Source: an uncultured Bacteroidales bacterium (GTDB taxonomy: Bacteria > Bacteroidota > Bacteroidia > Bacteroidales > F082). From it: a stretch of DNA of 64,000 nt. Shown in pieces: positions 37,835 through 46,175 of this stretch (positions are counted from its first letter, which is position 1; each line of letters opens with the position of its first letter). The position numbers and the translations under genes were made by a program. The stretch spans positions 62,001 to 126,000 of the forward strand of contig CAMYXP010000001.1 of the NCBI GenBank assembly GCA_947303085.1. The letters run 5' to 3'. The notes beneath the pieces are model-generated. The model was not told where the DNA came from, made no database searches, and was given only the letters and a program-made list of their open reading frames with translations.

Positions 37835-40033
37835 ATGCAGACTGGCAAAATCGAGAACGGCAAGTTGGAAATGGTCGACAAATTCGTCCGTTATACCAAC
37901 ATGAACATCTTCCTGACTGGTAAGGCCGGCACGGGAAAGACAACGTTTTTGCGCGGTCTGGCTGAGAATCCGACGAAACGCCTGGTGATTTTGGCACCTA
38001 CAGGCGTCGCCGCCATCAATGCAGGCGGACAGACTATCCACTCGTTTTTCCAACTAGAGTTCGGACCTCAAGTTCCCGATGATTCTGCAGGTAAAGATGC
38101 GATTCATCGCGTCTCAGCAGTGCAATACCAGAAATTCTCTGCTGTCAAACTGAAAATCATCCGTTCGCTGGAATTGCTGGTGATTGATGAGATTTCGATG
38201 GTGCGTGCCGATTTGCTCGATGCCGTTGATGCCGTTTTGAGACGTGTGCGCCGCAACGACAAACCGTTTGGAGGTCTTCAGGTGCTGATGATCGGCGACA
38301 TACACCAGCTCGCCCCGGTTGCAAAAGAAGAGGAATGGGCTTTGCTTCGTGATTATTATAAATCGGTGTATTTCTTTGATAGTCATGTGCTTACAAAGAC
38401 GCCGTATTGCTGCATCGAGCTTGAGCATATCTATCGTCAGGAAGACAGAAAGTTTATCGACATATTAAATAAGGTGCGCAACAACTGCCTCGACAGCGAA
38501 AGTCTGGCGGTTTTAAACAGCCACTATCATCCCGATTTTGAGCCATCCGACAAGGACGGCTACATCACCTTGATGACGCACAACCGTCAGGTGGATGAGA
38601 TAAACGAAAGTAAGCTTAATGCGCTGAAAACCAGGCTGTTGAAGTTTGAAGCAAAGATCTTTGGAAACTTCCCCGAGACCTCATTCCCGACCAAGGAGAT
38701 ACTCGAACTGAAAGTCGGAGCGCAGGTGATGTTCGTGAAAAACGACCCCTCGCCTGAGAAGATGTATTTCAACGGAAAAATCGGGCGAATCGTAGGCTAC
38801 GACGAAGATGACGGTCTGCAAGTGCAATGCGATGACGAAGTGATTGACGTTCAGCCTGTTACATGGCAGAATTTCGAATATAGCATCAATGATGAGACCA
38901 AAGAAATTGAGGAGAAGGAAGTAGGAAGCTTCACGCAGATTCCGCTCAAACTGGCATGGGCGATAACGATTCACAAAAGCCAGGGCTTGACGTTCGACAG
39001 GTTGATTTTGGATGCAAGTCTCGCCTTCGCGCACGGTCAGGTTTACGTGGCTTTGAGTCGCTGCACCTCGCTCGAAGGTCTTGTTTTGAAAGCAAAATTA
39101 TCGCAGAGTGGCTTGTTTAACGACCTGACAATCAATCAGTTTGTGGCTGAATTGCCATCAAGGGAGCCGAATGAGGAGCAGTTTGAGTACAACAAAAAGC
39201 TTTATGAGTCGCAAATGTTGTTCGAACTCATTGATTTTCATGATATTGAGAGCGATTTAAACGGCATCAGGAAGGTGGTTTTCGCCAACAAAGGCAGTTT
39301 CGACGCTTCGGTTAACGAAAAAATATCGCCGAAAGGGCAAAAATTCCACGAGGAAGTGGTTGAGGTGTCGGAAAAATTCAAGCGTCAGATTGGTGGTATT
39401 TTAAAAGATAACTTCCAGATTGACAATAATTTACAGCTTCAAGACAGAGTTAAGAAAGGTTGCTCCTATTTCTTGGACAAGCTAGCCGATTTGGAAGAGG
39501 TTTCCAGTATGTCGTTCGAGACCGACAACAAAGCCGTTAACGATCAGATAAAGAAGGAGTTAGAGGTCTTTCGGACTGATTTCTATGTTAAAACAGCTTG
39601 TTTGGAAAGTTGTTTGGGTGGCTTTGAGATAAAGAAATATTTAAAGGTTAAAAATAAGAAAGTCGTTGAGGCTGAGGAACTTGGGAAAAAGAAAGAGAAG
39701 AAGCTAAAAGAAAAACGCGAGAAAGGTTCGTCGGTCAAGCGCACGAAAGAGCTTATTGACGAGGGTCTCACAATCGATGAAATCGCCGAAAGACGAGGAA
39801 TGACGCGCACTACCATCGAGCAGCACGTGGCGGAACTTGTTTTGAACGGAGAGGTCGAGGCGAGAGATTTTATGAGCAAGGAGCATTACAACAATATCGT
39901 GGAATACTTTGAGGAGACTCATGATTCGTCGCTTGGCAGGGCGCGCGATGTGCTTGGCGACGAATACTCGTGGGGCGAACTCAGAATTGTACTAAATGAG
40001 ATGAAACGAGATTCCTCGCTTCGCTCGGAATGA
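37835..40033 (+). CDS. PIF1-like AAA helicase with C-terminal helix-turn-helix domain
   Basis: IFLTGKAGTGKTTFLRGL; LAPTGVAAINAGGQTIHSFFQLEFGP; VIDEISMVRADLLD; ITIHKSQGLTFDRLILD; C-terminal TKELIDEGLTIDEIAERRGMTRTTIEQHVAEL. Confidence 0.93.
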   Translation: MQTGKIENGKLEMVDKFVRYTNMNIFLTGKAGTGKTTFLRGLAENPTKRLVILAPTGVAAINAGGQTIHSFFQLEFGPQVPDDSAGKDAIHRVSAVQYQKFSAVKLKIIRSLELLVIDEISMVRADLLDAVDAVLRRVRRNDKPFGGLQVLMIGDIHQLAPVAKEEEWALLRDYYKSVYFFDSHVLTKTPYCCIELEHIYRQEDRKFIDILNKVRNNCLDSESLAVLNSHYHPDFEPSDKDGYITLMTHNRQVDEINESKLNALKTRLLKFEAKIFGNFPETSFPTKEILELKVGAQVMFVKNDPSPEKMYFNGKIGRIVGYDEDDGLQVQCDDEVIDVQPVTWQNFEYSINDETKEIEEKEVGSFTQIPLKLAWAITIHKSQGLTFDRLILDASLAFAHGQVYVALSRCTSLEGLVLKAKLSQSGLFNDLTINQFVAELPSREPNEEQFEYNKKLYESQMLFELIDFHDIESDLNGIRKVVFANKGSFDASVNEKISPKGQKFHEEVVEVSEKFKRQIGGILKDNFQIDNNLQLQDRVKKGCSYFLDKLADLEEVSSMSFETDNKAVNDQIKKELEVFRTDFYVKTACLESCLGGFEIKKYLKVKNKKVVEAEELGKKKEKKLKEKREKGSSVKRTKELIDEGLTIDEIAERRGMTRTTIEQHVAELVLNGEVEARDFMSKEHYNNIVEYFEETHDSSLGRARDVLGDEYSWGELRIVLNEMKRDSSLRSE

Positions 40034-40034
40034 C
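40007..40034 (-). repeat. REP-like repeat, copy K, encoding the helicase C-terminal tail
   Basis: CGAGATTCCTCGCTTCGCTCGGAATGAC; read as RDSSLRSE*. Confidence 0.8.
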
Positions 40035-40043
40035 AAGATGATA

Positions 40044-40087
40044 AAACTATCAACTTTACACTTTAAAACTACTCTAAACTCTAAACT
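40044..40087. repeat. Degenerate period-7 array filling the helicase-Sir2 intergenic gap
   Basis: ACTATCA ACTTTAC ACTTTAA AACTACT CTAAACT CTAAACT directly before ATG 40088. Confidence 0.75.
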
Positions 40088-40792
40088 ATGAAAAAGTTAG
40101 TAATCTTATCCGGAGCGGGCATCAGTGCCGAAAGTGGAATCAGTACGTTTAGGGACGCAGGCGGACTGTGGGACAAATACCCAGTGATGCAGGTGGCGTC
40201 AATTGAGGGCTATGAGGCTGATCCTGAATTGGTTATCAAATTTTACAATGAGCGCCGCAAACAGTTGCTCGACGTGAAGCCTAATCAAGGACATATTCTT
40301 TGTGCAGAACTGGAGAAATATTTCGACGTTACTGTTGTGACGCAAAACGTTGATAATCTGCATGAAAGAGCTGGCAGCCATCACATCATCCATCTTCATG
40401 GCGAGCTGACGAAGGTGTGCTCGAGCTATAATCCGAACGACCCTCGTTATATCCGCGATCTAAAACCAGAGGAATTTGAAGTGAAAATGGGCGACAAAGC
40501 CGGCGACGGCAGCCAGTTAAGACCATTCATCGTTTGGTTCGGCGAGGCAGTTCCAGAAATCGAGACGGCAGTGAGATACGTTGAAAAGGCTGATATTTTC
40601 GTCATCATTGGAACATCAATGAATGTGTATCCGGCTGCAAGCCTGTTGTATTATGTCCCCGACAAAGCTCAAGTGTATCTCATTGATCCTAAGGATGTTA
40701 ACATCAACACTCGACGCCCGATAACACATATTAAAAAAGGTGCATCGGAAGGAATGAAAGAATTGCTTCAGCTATTGGCCGTTGGCAATTAG
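40088..40792 (+). CDS. cobB: Sir2 family NAD-dependent protein deacylase
   Basis: VILSGAGISAESGISTFRDAGGLWDKY; VVTQNVDNLHERAGSHHIIHLHGEL; RPFIVWFGEAVP. Confidence 0.95.
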   Translation: MKKLVILSGAGISAESGISTFRDAGGLWDKYPVMQVASIEGYEADPELVIKFYNERRKQLLDVKPNQGHILCAELEKYFDVTVVTQNVDNLHERAGSHHIIHLHGELTKVCSSYNPNDPRYIRDLKPEEFEVKMGDKAGDGSQLRPFIVWFGEAVPEIETAVRYVEKADIFVIIGTSMNVYPAASLLYYVPDKAQVYLIDPKDVNINTRRPITHIKKGASEGMKELLQLLAVGN

Positions 40793-40829
40793 CCATTGGC
40801 TGCCAATAGCCAAAAGCTAAAGGCCAAAG
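40771..40829. repeat. Degenerate period-7 array, hairpin, overlapping Sir2 gene 3' end
   Basis: Core ATTAGCCATTGGCTGCCAATAGCCAAAAGC (40788-40817) identical to 51722-51751. Confidence 0.9.
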
Positions 40830-41393
40830 TTACTTATTATTAAATTGATTCATAGTGAGATCCGGGCCGATGGCGACGAAGCTCTTGATTATATCAGCGG
40901 CGGTTTGTATGCGGGGCTGAAGCTCGTTAATTTCAGCCTGATCCCATTTCCCGATGACGTAGTCGATTTGCTGTCCTTTGTTGAAATCATTGCCGATGCC
41001 GAAGCGCAGACGGCAGAAATCGCTGGTTCCGAGCGACTCGATGACGCTTTTCAGTCCGTTATGTCCGCCGTCGCTGCCTTTTTTGCGCATTCTGAGGGTG
41101 CCGGCAGGAAGCGCGAGGTCGTCGCATACCACGAGGATGTTCTCAAGCGGTAACTTTTCCATGGTAGCCCAGTAAATAACGGCCTTTCCTGAGAGGTTCA
41201 TGTAAGTCGTCGGTTTTATCACTATCATCTGACGGCCTTTATATTTCATCTCCGACACAAAAGCCAAACGGCTGAGAGAGAATGAGTTACCAAGCTCTTT
41301 CGCCAGATGGTCGGCGACCATAAAGCCGATGTTATGCCGCGTGTTGGCGTACTCGGCACCGATGTTTCCCAGACAAGCAATCAGATATTTCAT
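40830..41393 (-). CDS. pth: Aminoacyl-tRNA (peptidyl-tRNA) hydrolase
   Basis: MKYLIACLGNIGAEYANTRHNIGFMV; KPTTYMNLSG; HNGLKSV. Confidence 0.95.
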   Translation of the reverse strand: MKYLIACLGNIGAEYANTRHNIGFMVADHLAKELGNSFSLSRLAFVSEMKYKGRQMIVIKPTTYMNLSGKAVIYWATMEKLPLENILVVCDDLALPAGTLRMRKKGSDGGHNGLKSVIESLGTSDFCRLRFGIGNDFNKGQQIDYVIGKWDQAEINELQPRIQTAADIIKSFVAIGPDLTMNQFNNK

Positions 41394-41407
41394 GCTGCAA
41401 AAATAAA

Positions 41408-41433
41408 AAAAAGCCTTCAATTGAAGGCTTTTT
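41408..41433. terminator. Perfect 26-bp palindrome between rplY and pth
   Basis: AAAAAGCCTTCAATTGAAGGCTTTTT. Confidence 0.65.
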
Positions 41434-41458
41434 CCATATAAATTTCTTGAAATTTACA

Positions 41459-42076
41459 TTATTTTGCTTCAGCTGCAGGTGCTGCTTCAGCTGCTGGAGC
41501 TGCTTCTTCAGTCTCTTCTTCAGCTGCTGCGTTACGTGGAGCCTTAACGTCGACGACGATGGTGTTCTCAGCGACGAGAACCTGCATCTTTTCGAGGTTG
41601 AGGTCTTTCACCTTAATAGCCTGGTTCATCTGAAGCTTTGTCACGTCGACGATGATGTTATCTGGAAGGTCGTTGACATAACCGCGAACTTTCAATTTTG
41701 AAAGGTTCATGTTCATACGGCCACCACGCATAACGCCTGGGCATGTACCCTGGGTGCGGATAGGAAGCATAACTGTGATAGGGTTGTCTTCGTTGACATC
41801 GAGGAAGTCGGCATGCATGACTTCGTCAGTAACTGGATGATACTGAATGTCTTGGAGGATTGTGTGGTAAACTTTACCGTTGATTTCGAAGTCGATGATT
41901 AATGTCTCAGGTGTGTAAAGAATCTTTTTGAAGCTTCTTGCATCGGTTGAGAACTTCACCTGTTCGATGTTGTTACCGTAAATAACGCATGGCACTTGGC
42001 CGTTCATGCGCAATGCTTTAGCATCTTTTTTCCCTACGTTCTCGCGAAGAGAACCGCTCAATGATACTGAATTCAT
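41459..42076 (-). CDS. rplY: 50S ribosomal protein L25/general stress protein Ctc
   Basis: LSGSLRENVGKKDAKALRMNGQVPCVIYG; HADFLDV; Ala/Glu-rich tail. Confidence 0.92.
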   Translation of the reverse strand: MNSVSLSGSLRENVGKKDAKALRMNGQVPCVIYGNNIEQVKFSTDARSFKKILYTPETLIIDFEINGKVYHTILQDIQYHPVTDEVMHADFLDVNEDNPITVMLPIRTQGTCPGVMRGGRMNMNLSKLKVRGYVNDLPDNIIVDVTKLQMNQAIKVKDLNLEKMQVLVAENTIVVDVKAPRNAAAEEETEEAAPAAEAAPAAEAK

Positions 42077-42098
42077 TTTGTTTGTTTTTAATTGTTAA

Positions 42099-43037
42099 TT
42101 ATTTTTTATTGAAAAATTCGCTTAATGACTCGTAATTCTCCACTTTCTTGATGACTTCTGCGAGGAGTTCGGCTGTTGAGAGCACGTGGATCTTCTTGCT
42201 TGGGTTGGTCAGCGGGATGGTGTCGGTTACGACCACTTCGTCGAATACTGAGTTGTCGATTTTTTCCATTGCCGAGCCTGAGAAGATGGCGTGTGTCGCG
42301 AAGGCGCGGACGCTGCGGGCGCCGTTGTCTTTCAGCAACTGACCGGCGCGGGTGATGGTGCCTGCTGTGTCGATGATGTCGTCGATGAGGATGACGTCAC
42401 GGTCTTGAACGTCGCCGATGAGTATCATCTTCTCGATCTCATTCGGTTTCGAGCGTTGTTTGTGGCATATGCAGAACACTGTGCCTAACATCTTGGCGTA
42501 TGACGAGGCGCGACGTGTGCCGCCGGCGTCAGGTGATGCCATGATAGGGTCTTTCAGGTTGAGGCTATTAATATAAGGTACGAAAATCTTCGATGCATAG
42601 AGGTTGTCAACCGGGATGTCGAAGAATCCCTGGATCTGGTCGGCGTGGATATCCATTGTGATGACGCGTGTGACGCCGGCTACCTGAAGGAGGTTGGCGA
42701 CGAGCTTGGCGGCGATGCTAATGCGCGGGCGGTCTTTTCTGTCTTGGCGTGCGAATCCGAAGTAAGGGATGACGGCGATGATGCGGCGTGCTGAGGCGCG
42801 TTTGGCAGCGTCAACCATCATGAGTAACTCCATGAGGTTTTCTGTCGGAGGGAACGTAGATTGGATCAAAAATACGTCTCTTCCGCGTAAGTTTTCTTCG
42901 AAGCTCGGCTGAAATTCGCCGTCGGAGAACACTGTTACGTTGCATGTTCCGAGAGGTTTGCCATAGTATTCGGCTATTTTATCGGCCAAATATTTTGTGG
43001 CTCTGCCTGAAAAGATTGATACAATGGGCTCTTGCAT
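42099..43037 (-). CDS. prs: Ribose-phosphate pyrophosphokinase
   Basis: FSDGEFQPSFEENLRGRDVFLIQSTFPPTENLMELLMMVDAAKRASA; PYFGFARQDRKDRPR; VILIDDIIDTAGTI. Confidence 0.96.
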   Translation of the reverse strand: MQEPIVSIFSGRATKYLADKIAEYYGKPLGTCNVTVFSDGEFQPSFEENLRGRDVFLIQSTFPPTENLMELLMMVDAAKRASARRIIAVIPYFGFARQDRKDRPRISIAAKLVANLLQVAGVTRVITMDIHADQIQGFFDIPVDNLYASKIFVPYINSLNLKDPIMASPDAGGTRRASSYAKMLGTVFCICHKQRSKPNEIEKMILIGDVQDRDVILIDDIIDTAGTITRAGQLLKDNGARSVRAFATHAIFSGSAMEKIDNSVFDEVVVTDTIPLTNPSKKIHVLSTAELLAEVIKKVENYESLSEFFNKK

Positions 43038-43059
43038 AATTCAAATTTGTTTGTTTAAA

Positions 43060-43131
43060 TTTTTCGGGTGCAAAATTATGAAAAAAAATGTTGCGTGTAA
43101 CAAAAAATGTATTAATTTTGCACCCGAAAAA
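43060..43131. promoter_or_regulatory. Mirror-image divergent promoters for prs (-) and tRNA-Leu (+)
   Basis: Perfect 19-bp inverted repeat TTTTTCGGGTGCAAAATTA (43060-43078) / TAATTTTGCACCCGAAAAA (43113-43131), each containing TAATTTTG (TAnnTTTG). Confidence 0.75.
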
Positions 43132-43149
43132 AGTTCATTGAAAATTTGA

Positions 43150-43233
43150 GCCTAGGTGGCGGAATTGGTAGACGCGTCGGTCTCAAAAACCGATGAGGTA
43201 ACACTCGTGCCGGTTCGATCCCGGCCCTGGGTA
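43150..43233 (+). tRNA. tRNA-Leu (anticodon CAA)
   Basis: GCCTAGG...CCTGGGT acceptor, TCGGT-CTCAAAA-ACCGA anticodon arm, long variable arm, GCCGG-TTCGATC-CCGGC T arm. Confidence 0.93.
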
Positions 43234-43248
43234 CGGATTTAGAAAGTT

Positions 43249-43286
43249 AATCCCTTGGTAATTATATGATTATCAAGGGATTTTTC
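43249..43286 (+). terminator. Hairpin plus T-tract after tRNA-Leu
   Basis: AATCCCTTG ... CAAGGGATT TTTC. Confidence 0.65.
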
Positions 43287-43351
43287 TTTTTAAGGTGTAC
43301 TAAAAGTGTACTCTGGGTAGCCATAGGGTAGCCAAAAGTGACAAAAACCAA

Positions 43352-43774
43352 TTATTTTTTTAGAATCTTATCCAATTCTTCAAAAATCTCGTCCTCATTT
43401 TCGTACGGATGAAGCTTGAAATACAGATTTCCAGTCAGCATTGCCGAGAGCTGAGTCTTGGCTTTGTTATAAAAGATATGACAAGGAATTCCTAAGCGTT
43501 CGGCGTAAGCCAACTCATAGCCTACACCCAGCGACGGGCAAGTGCACTCTCCTATTAATACATCGCTTTCGCGAAGCCAATCAGTGTCGCGATTGTAAAT
43601 GCTGGCATCGCGCTCACGACATTGTTCTTCGAGGCTAAGGTTGTCATTACCAACGTGTTCAGTCAAAACTACATTGTCAACTTTCAGATAATTTATCATC
43701 CTTTTATAAAGGTTGGCATCATCACGCCCACCACGAATTGAACCGGCAAAATAAATTTTCTTTTTCATAGTCAT
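43352..43774 (-). CDS. Nucleoside 2-deoxyribosyltransferase-like protein
   Basis: KKIYFAGSIRGGRDDANLYKRMINYL; ESDVLIGECTCPSLGVGYELAYAERLGIP. Confidence 0.8.
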   Translation of the reverse strand: MTMKKKIYFAGSIRGGRDDANLYKRMINYLKVDNVVLTEHVGNDNLSLEEQCRERDASIYNRDTDWLRESDVLIGECTCPSLGVGYELAYAERLGIPCHIFYNKAKTQLSAMLTGNLYFKLHPYENEDEIFEELDKILKK

Positions 43775-43907
43775 GTTTTATTCAGCAAAGATAAATAAAT
43801 GTTGCGTACGACATACGCCCTGCATGCTCTTGTTGATTAATCGAGGAAGATTTGTTCTTCCATTGAGTATATCGTTTGCAAAAATAATAAAAATTCCATA
43901 AAAAGGG

Positions 43908-44042
43908 AAAATCTTAGGCCAAAAGGTAACAACTGGTTCTACCGATGGAACCATCTCGGTCGCGGAATTGGAAACAGGACTATATATTTTGCAGATCAAG
44001 GGTGAAAAACGCCTTGAAACGACAAAATTCATGGTGAAATAA
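43908..44042 (+). pseudogene. Orphan fragment of a T9SS C-terminal sorting domain
   Basis: Translates as KILGQKVTTGSTDGTISVAELETGLYILQIKGEKRLETTKFMVK*; no ATG-initiated body upstream. Confidence 0.75.
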
Positions 44043-44045
44043 AAC

Positions 44046-45257
44046 TTATTTCGCGGGTGTCAGCCTTACCATCAGCACACCATGCGGCGGAATGCTGTTT
44101 ACCACGTTTTTCTTTGTTGACTTGGCGATGGTTTTATGCTGCCAAAGGTCGTACACTTTATAATCTACGCCAGTGGCGCGCAGTTCAGGGATGTCGTTCC
44201 AGTTGAAGTTGAGATTCCAAGCGTCGTCGCCACGGTTGAAGAAACACACTGCCCACTCGTCGTTGGCAAGCTGTTTAACCCAGATCTGATGGTCGCCCAT
44301 AGCCACTGAAAGATGCGCCTGAATTCCCAATGGATCCTGGTCGATGGCGATGACATCTTTATTTGTGAGAATGCGTTTGGTGTCGTCGCTCATGTTGCCG
44401 AGGTCGTTGCCTGCCATCAGCGGAGCGGCGAGCATGCACCACATCGAGAAATGGCTCTGGTCTTCGATATTCGTCATGCCTCCGTTGCCGACTTCAAGCA
44501 TGTCGGGGTCGTTCCAGTGACCCGGACCGTTGTAGGGATACAAATCCTGCACCAAATCGATGATATTGACCATTCCGTGTCCGCCCCAGTCTTCACGTCC
44601 GTCCCAGATATTAATGATGTCGCCGGTGGCTCTCCAGAGGTGACCGATGCTTTTGCCCCATTCCCATGGCTTGGTGCTGCCCCATTCGCAGATGCTGAAA
44701 ACTATAGGGCGGCCGGCTTCTTTCAATGCCTCGCGCATGATGGTGTAGGCGGTCTTTGAGTTAGTGCCGCGGTTGTTGCAGAAGTCGTATTTCAGGTAGT
44801 CGACACCTGTGCGAGCGTAGAACAGCGCATCCTGGTATTCGTGGCCCATGCTGCCCGGACGGCCGGCGCAGGTGTGGGTGCCAACGCAGGAGTAGATGCC
44901 GAACTTCAAGCCTTTTGAGTGGATGTAGTCGGCCACATATTTCATGCCGTGAGGAAAACGCTCAGGGTCGCACACTATGTTACCGTCGGCGTCGCGGTCA
45001 ATCTGCCAGCAGTCGTCAACGACGATGTATTCGTAGCCGGCGTCTTTCATTCCTGATGCCACCATAGCGTCAGCGGCACCCATCAGCAGCTGCTCGTTTA
45101 CGTCGCAGCCGAAGCGGTTCCAGCTGTTCCAGCCCATAGGCGGAGTGGGGCAGAGCGCCTCAAATTCTTCCTGTGTCAACGGTTGCGGTTTGGTGTTTTG
45201 TGCGTTTGCAGCTATGCTCATCAGCACGATGAAAAGGAGTGTTAAAATGCGTTTCAT
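44046..45257 (-). CDS. Glycoside hydrolase family 27 alpha-galactosidase
   Basis: PPMGWNSWNRFGCDVNEQL; VVDDCWQ; VDYLKYDFCNN; GPGHWNDPDMLEVGNGG. Confidence 0.94.
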   Translation of the reverse strand: MKRILTLLFIVLMSIAANAQNTKPQPLTQEEFEALCPTPPMGWNSWNRFGCDVNEQLLMGAADAMVASGMKDAGYEYIVVDDCWQIDRDADGNIVCDPERFPHGMKYVADYIHSKGLKFGIYSCVGTHTCAGRPGSMGHEYQDALFYARTGVDYLKYDFCNNRGTNSKTAYTIMREALKEAGRPIVFSICEWGSTKPWEWGKSIGHLWRATGDIINIWDGREDWGGHGMVNIIDLVQDLYPYNGPGHWNDPDMLEVGNGGMTNIEDQSHFSMWCMLAAPLMAGNDLGNMSDDTKRILTNKDVIAIDQDPLGIQAHLSVAMGDHQIWVKQLANDEWAVCFFNRGDDAWNLNFNWNDIPELRATGVDYKVYDLWQHKTIAKSTKKNVVNSIPPHGVLMVRLTPAK

Positions 45258-45264
45258 AGTGTTA

Positions 45265-46169
45265 TTATTTTGAATTTAACTTTTTAAAACTTACTAGCAC
45301 CATCGTCACCGAGATGATAAACGCCAAGGTGTCGGATATAGGGCTGGCGGCGAGGATGCCGTGGATTCCCATGAACTTCGGCAAGATGATGAGAAGCGGA
45401 ATCAGGAACAAGCCTTGCCGCGATAACGACACCAGCAATCCCTGTTTTGGGTTGTCGGTGGCTGAGAAATAGGTGACCGTCACCGGCTGGATGTTCTGGA
45501 AGAACACAAACATCATGTAAATCTTGAGGTATTTCTCGGCAAATTCAAAATACAAATCCGAACCTGTTCCGAAAATCGACACGATTTCTTTCGGGAAAAG
45601 CTGCAGCATTGCGAAAAAGACGACGCCAATGGCAAAGGCCATCGCAAACGCCATGTAATATGCGCCTTTGACGCGTCGGTAGTTCTTCGCGCCGAGGCGA
45701 AGATGTAGAACGGCAGGCCTATAGCAGCTATCGACAGATACTGCATAGCATAAGGGTATACATTGCCTGTCGGACTCGCTCCGCAAAGGTCGATAATCTG
45801 ACCTCTGAAAATGAAAACCAGCAGTCCGGTTAAAAACCCGATGATGGCAGTCACGGTAAGTCCGGTGTAGACGTATTTCTTGGCTTCTTCAATCTTTCCT
45901 GCACCTTGCGCGATGTTGAATCCCGCTGCCGTGCCGATGCCAAGCAGCATGCAGATGGCTGTCGAAAATGTCGTCGTTGGAAACACCACATTCGACGCGG
46001 CGTTGCCCACCACTCCCACAATGCGGCCGATGAAAATCTGGTCGGTGAGGTTGTACAACGCCCCAACCAGCATGCTGATTATCGACGGGATCGCATACTT
46101 CGCGATGAGTGGCATCAGCGACGCCTTGCCAAGCTCAATTTCCGAGGAGGCTATCTGTTTTTCGCTCAT
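45265..46169 (-). pseudogene. MATE family efflux transporter with internal deletion/frameshift
   Basis: N-terminal half (46169 to ~45690) and C-terminal half (~45710 to 45265) lie in different frames; the middle of a normal MATE protein is missing. Confidence 0.8.
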
Positions 46170-46175
46170 TTTTGC

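Noticed and set aside
45265-46169. Two separate membrane protein genes
   Set aside because: Both halves match different parts of one MATE protein and overlap in different frames.
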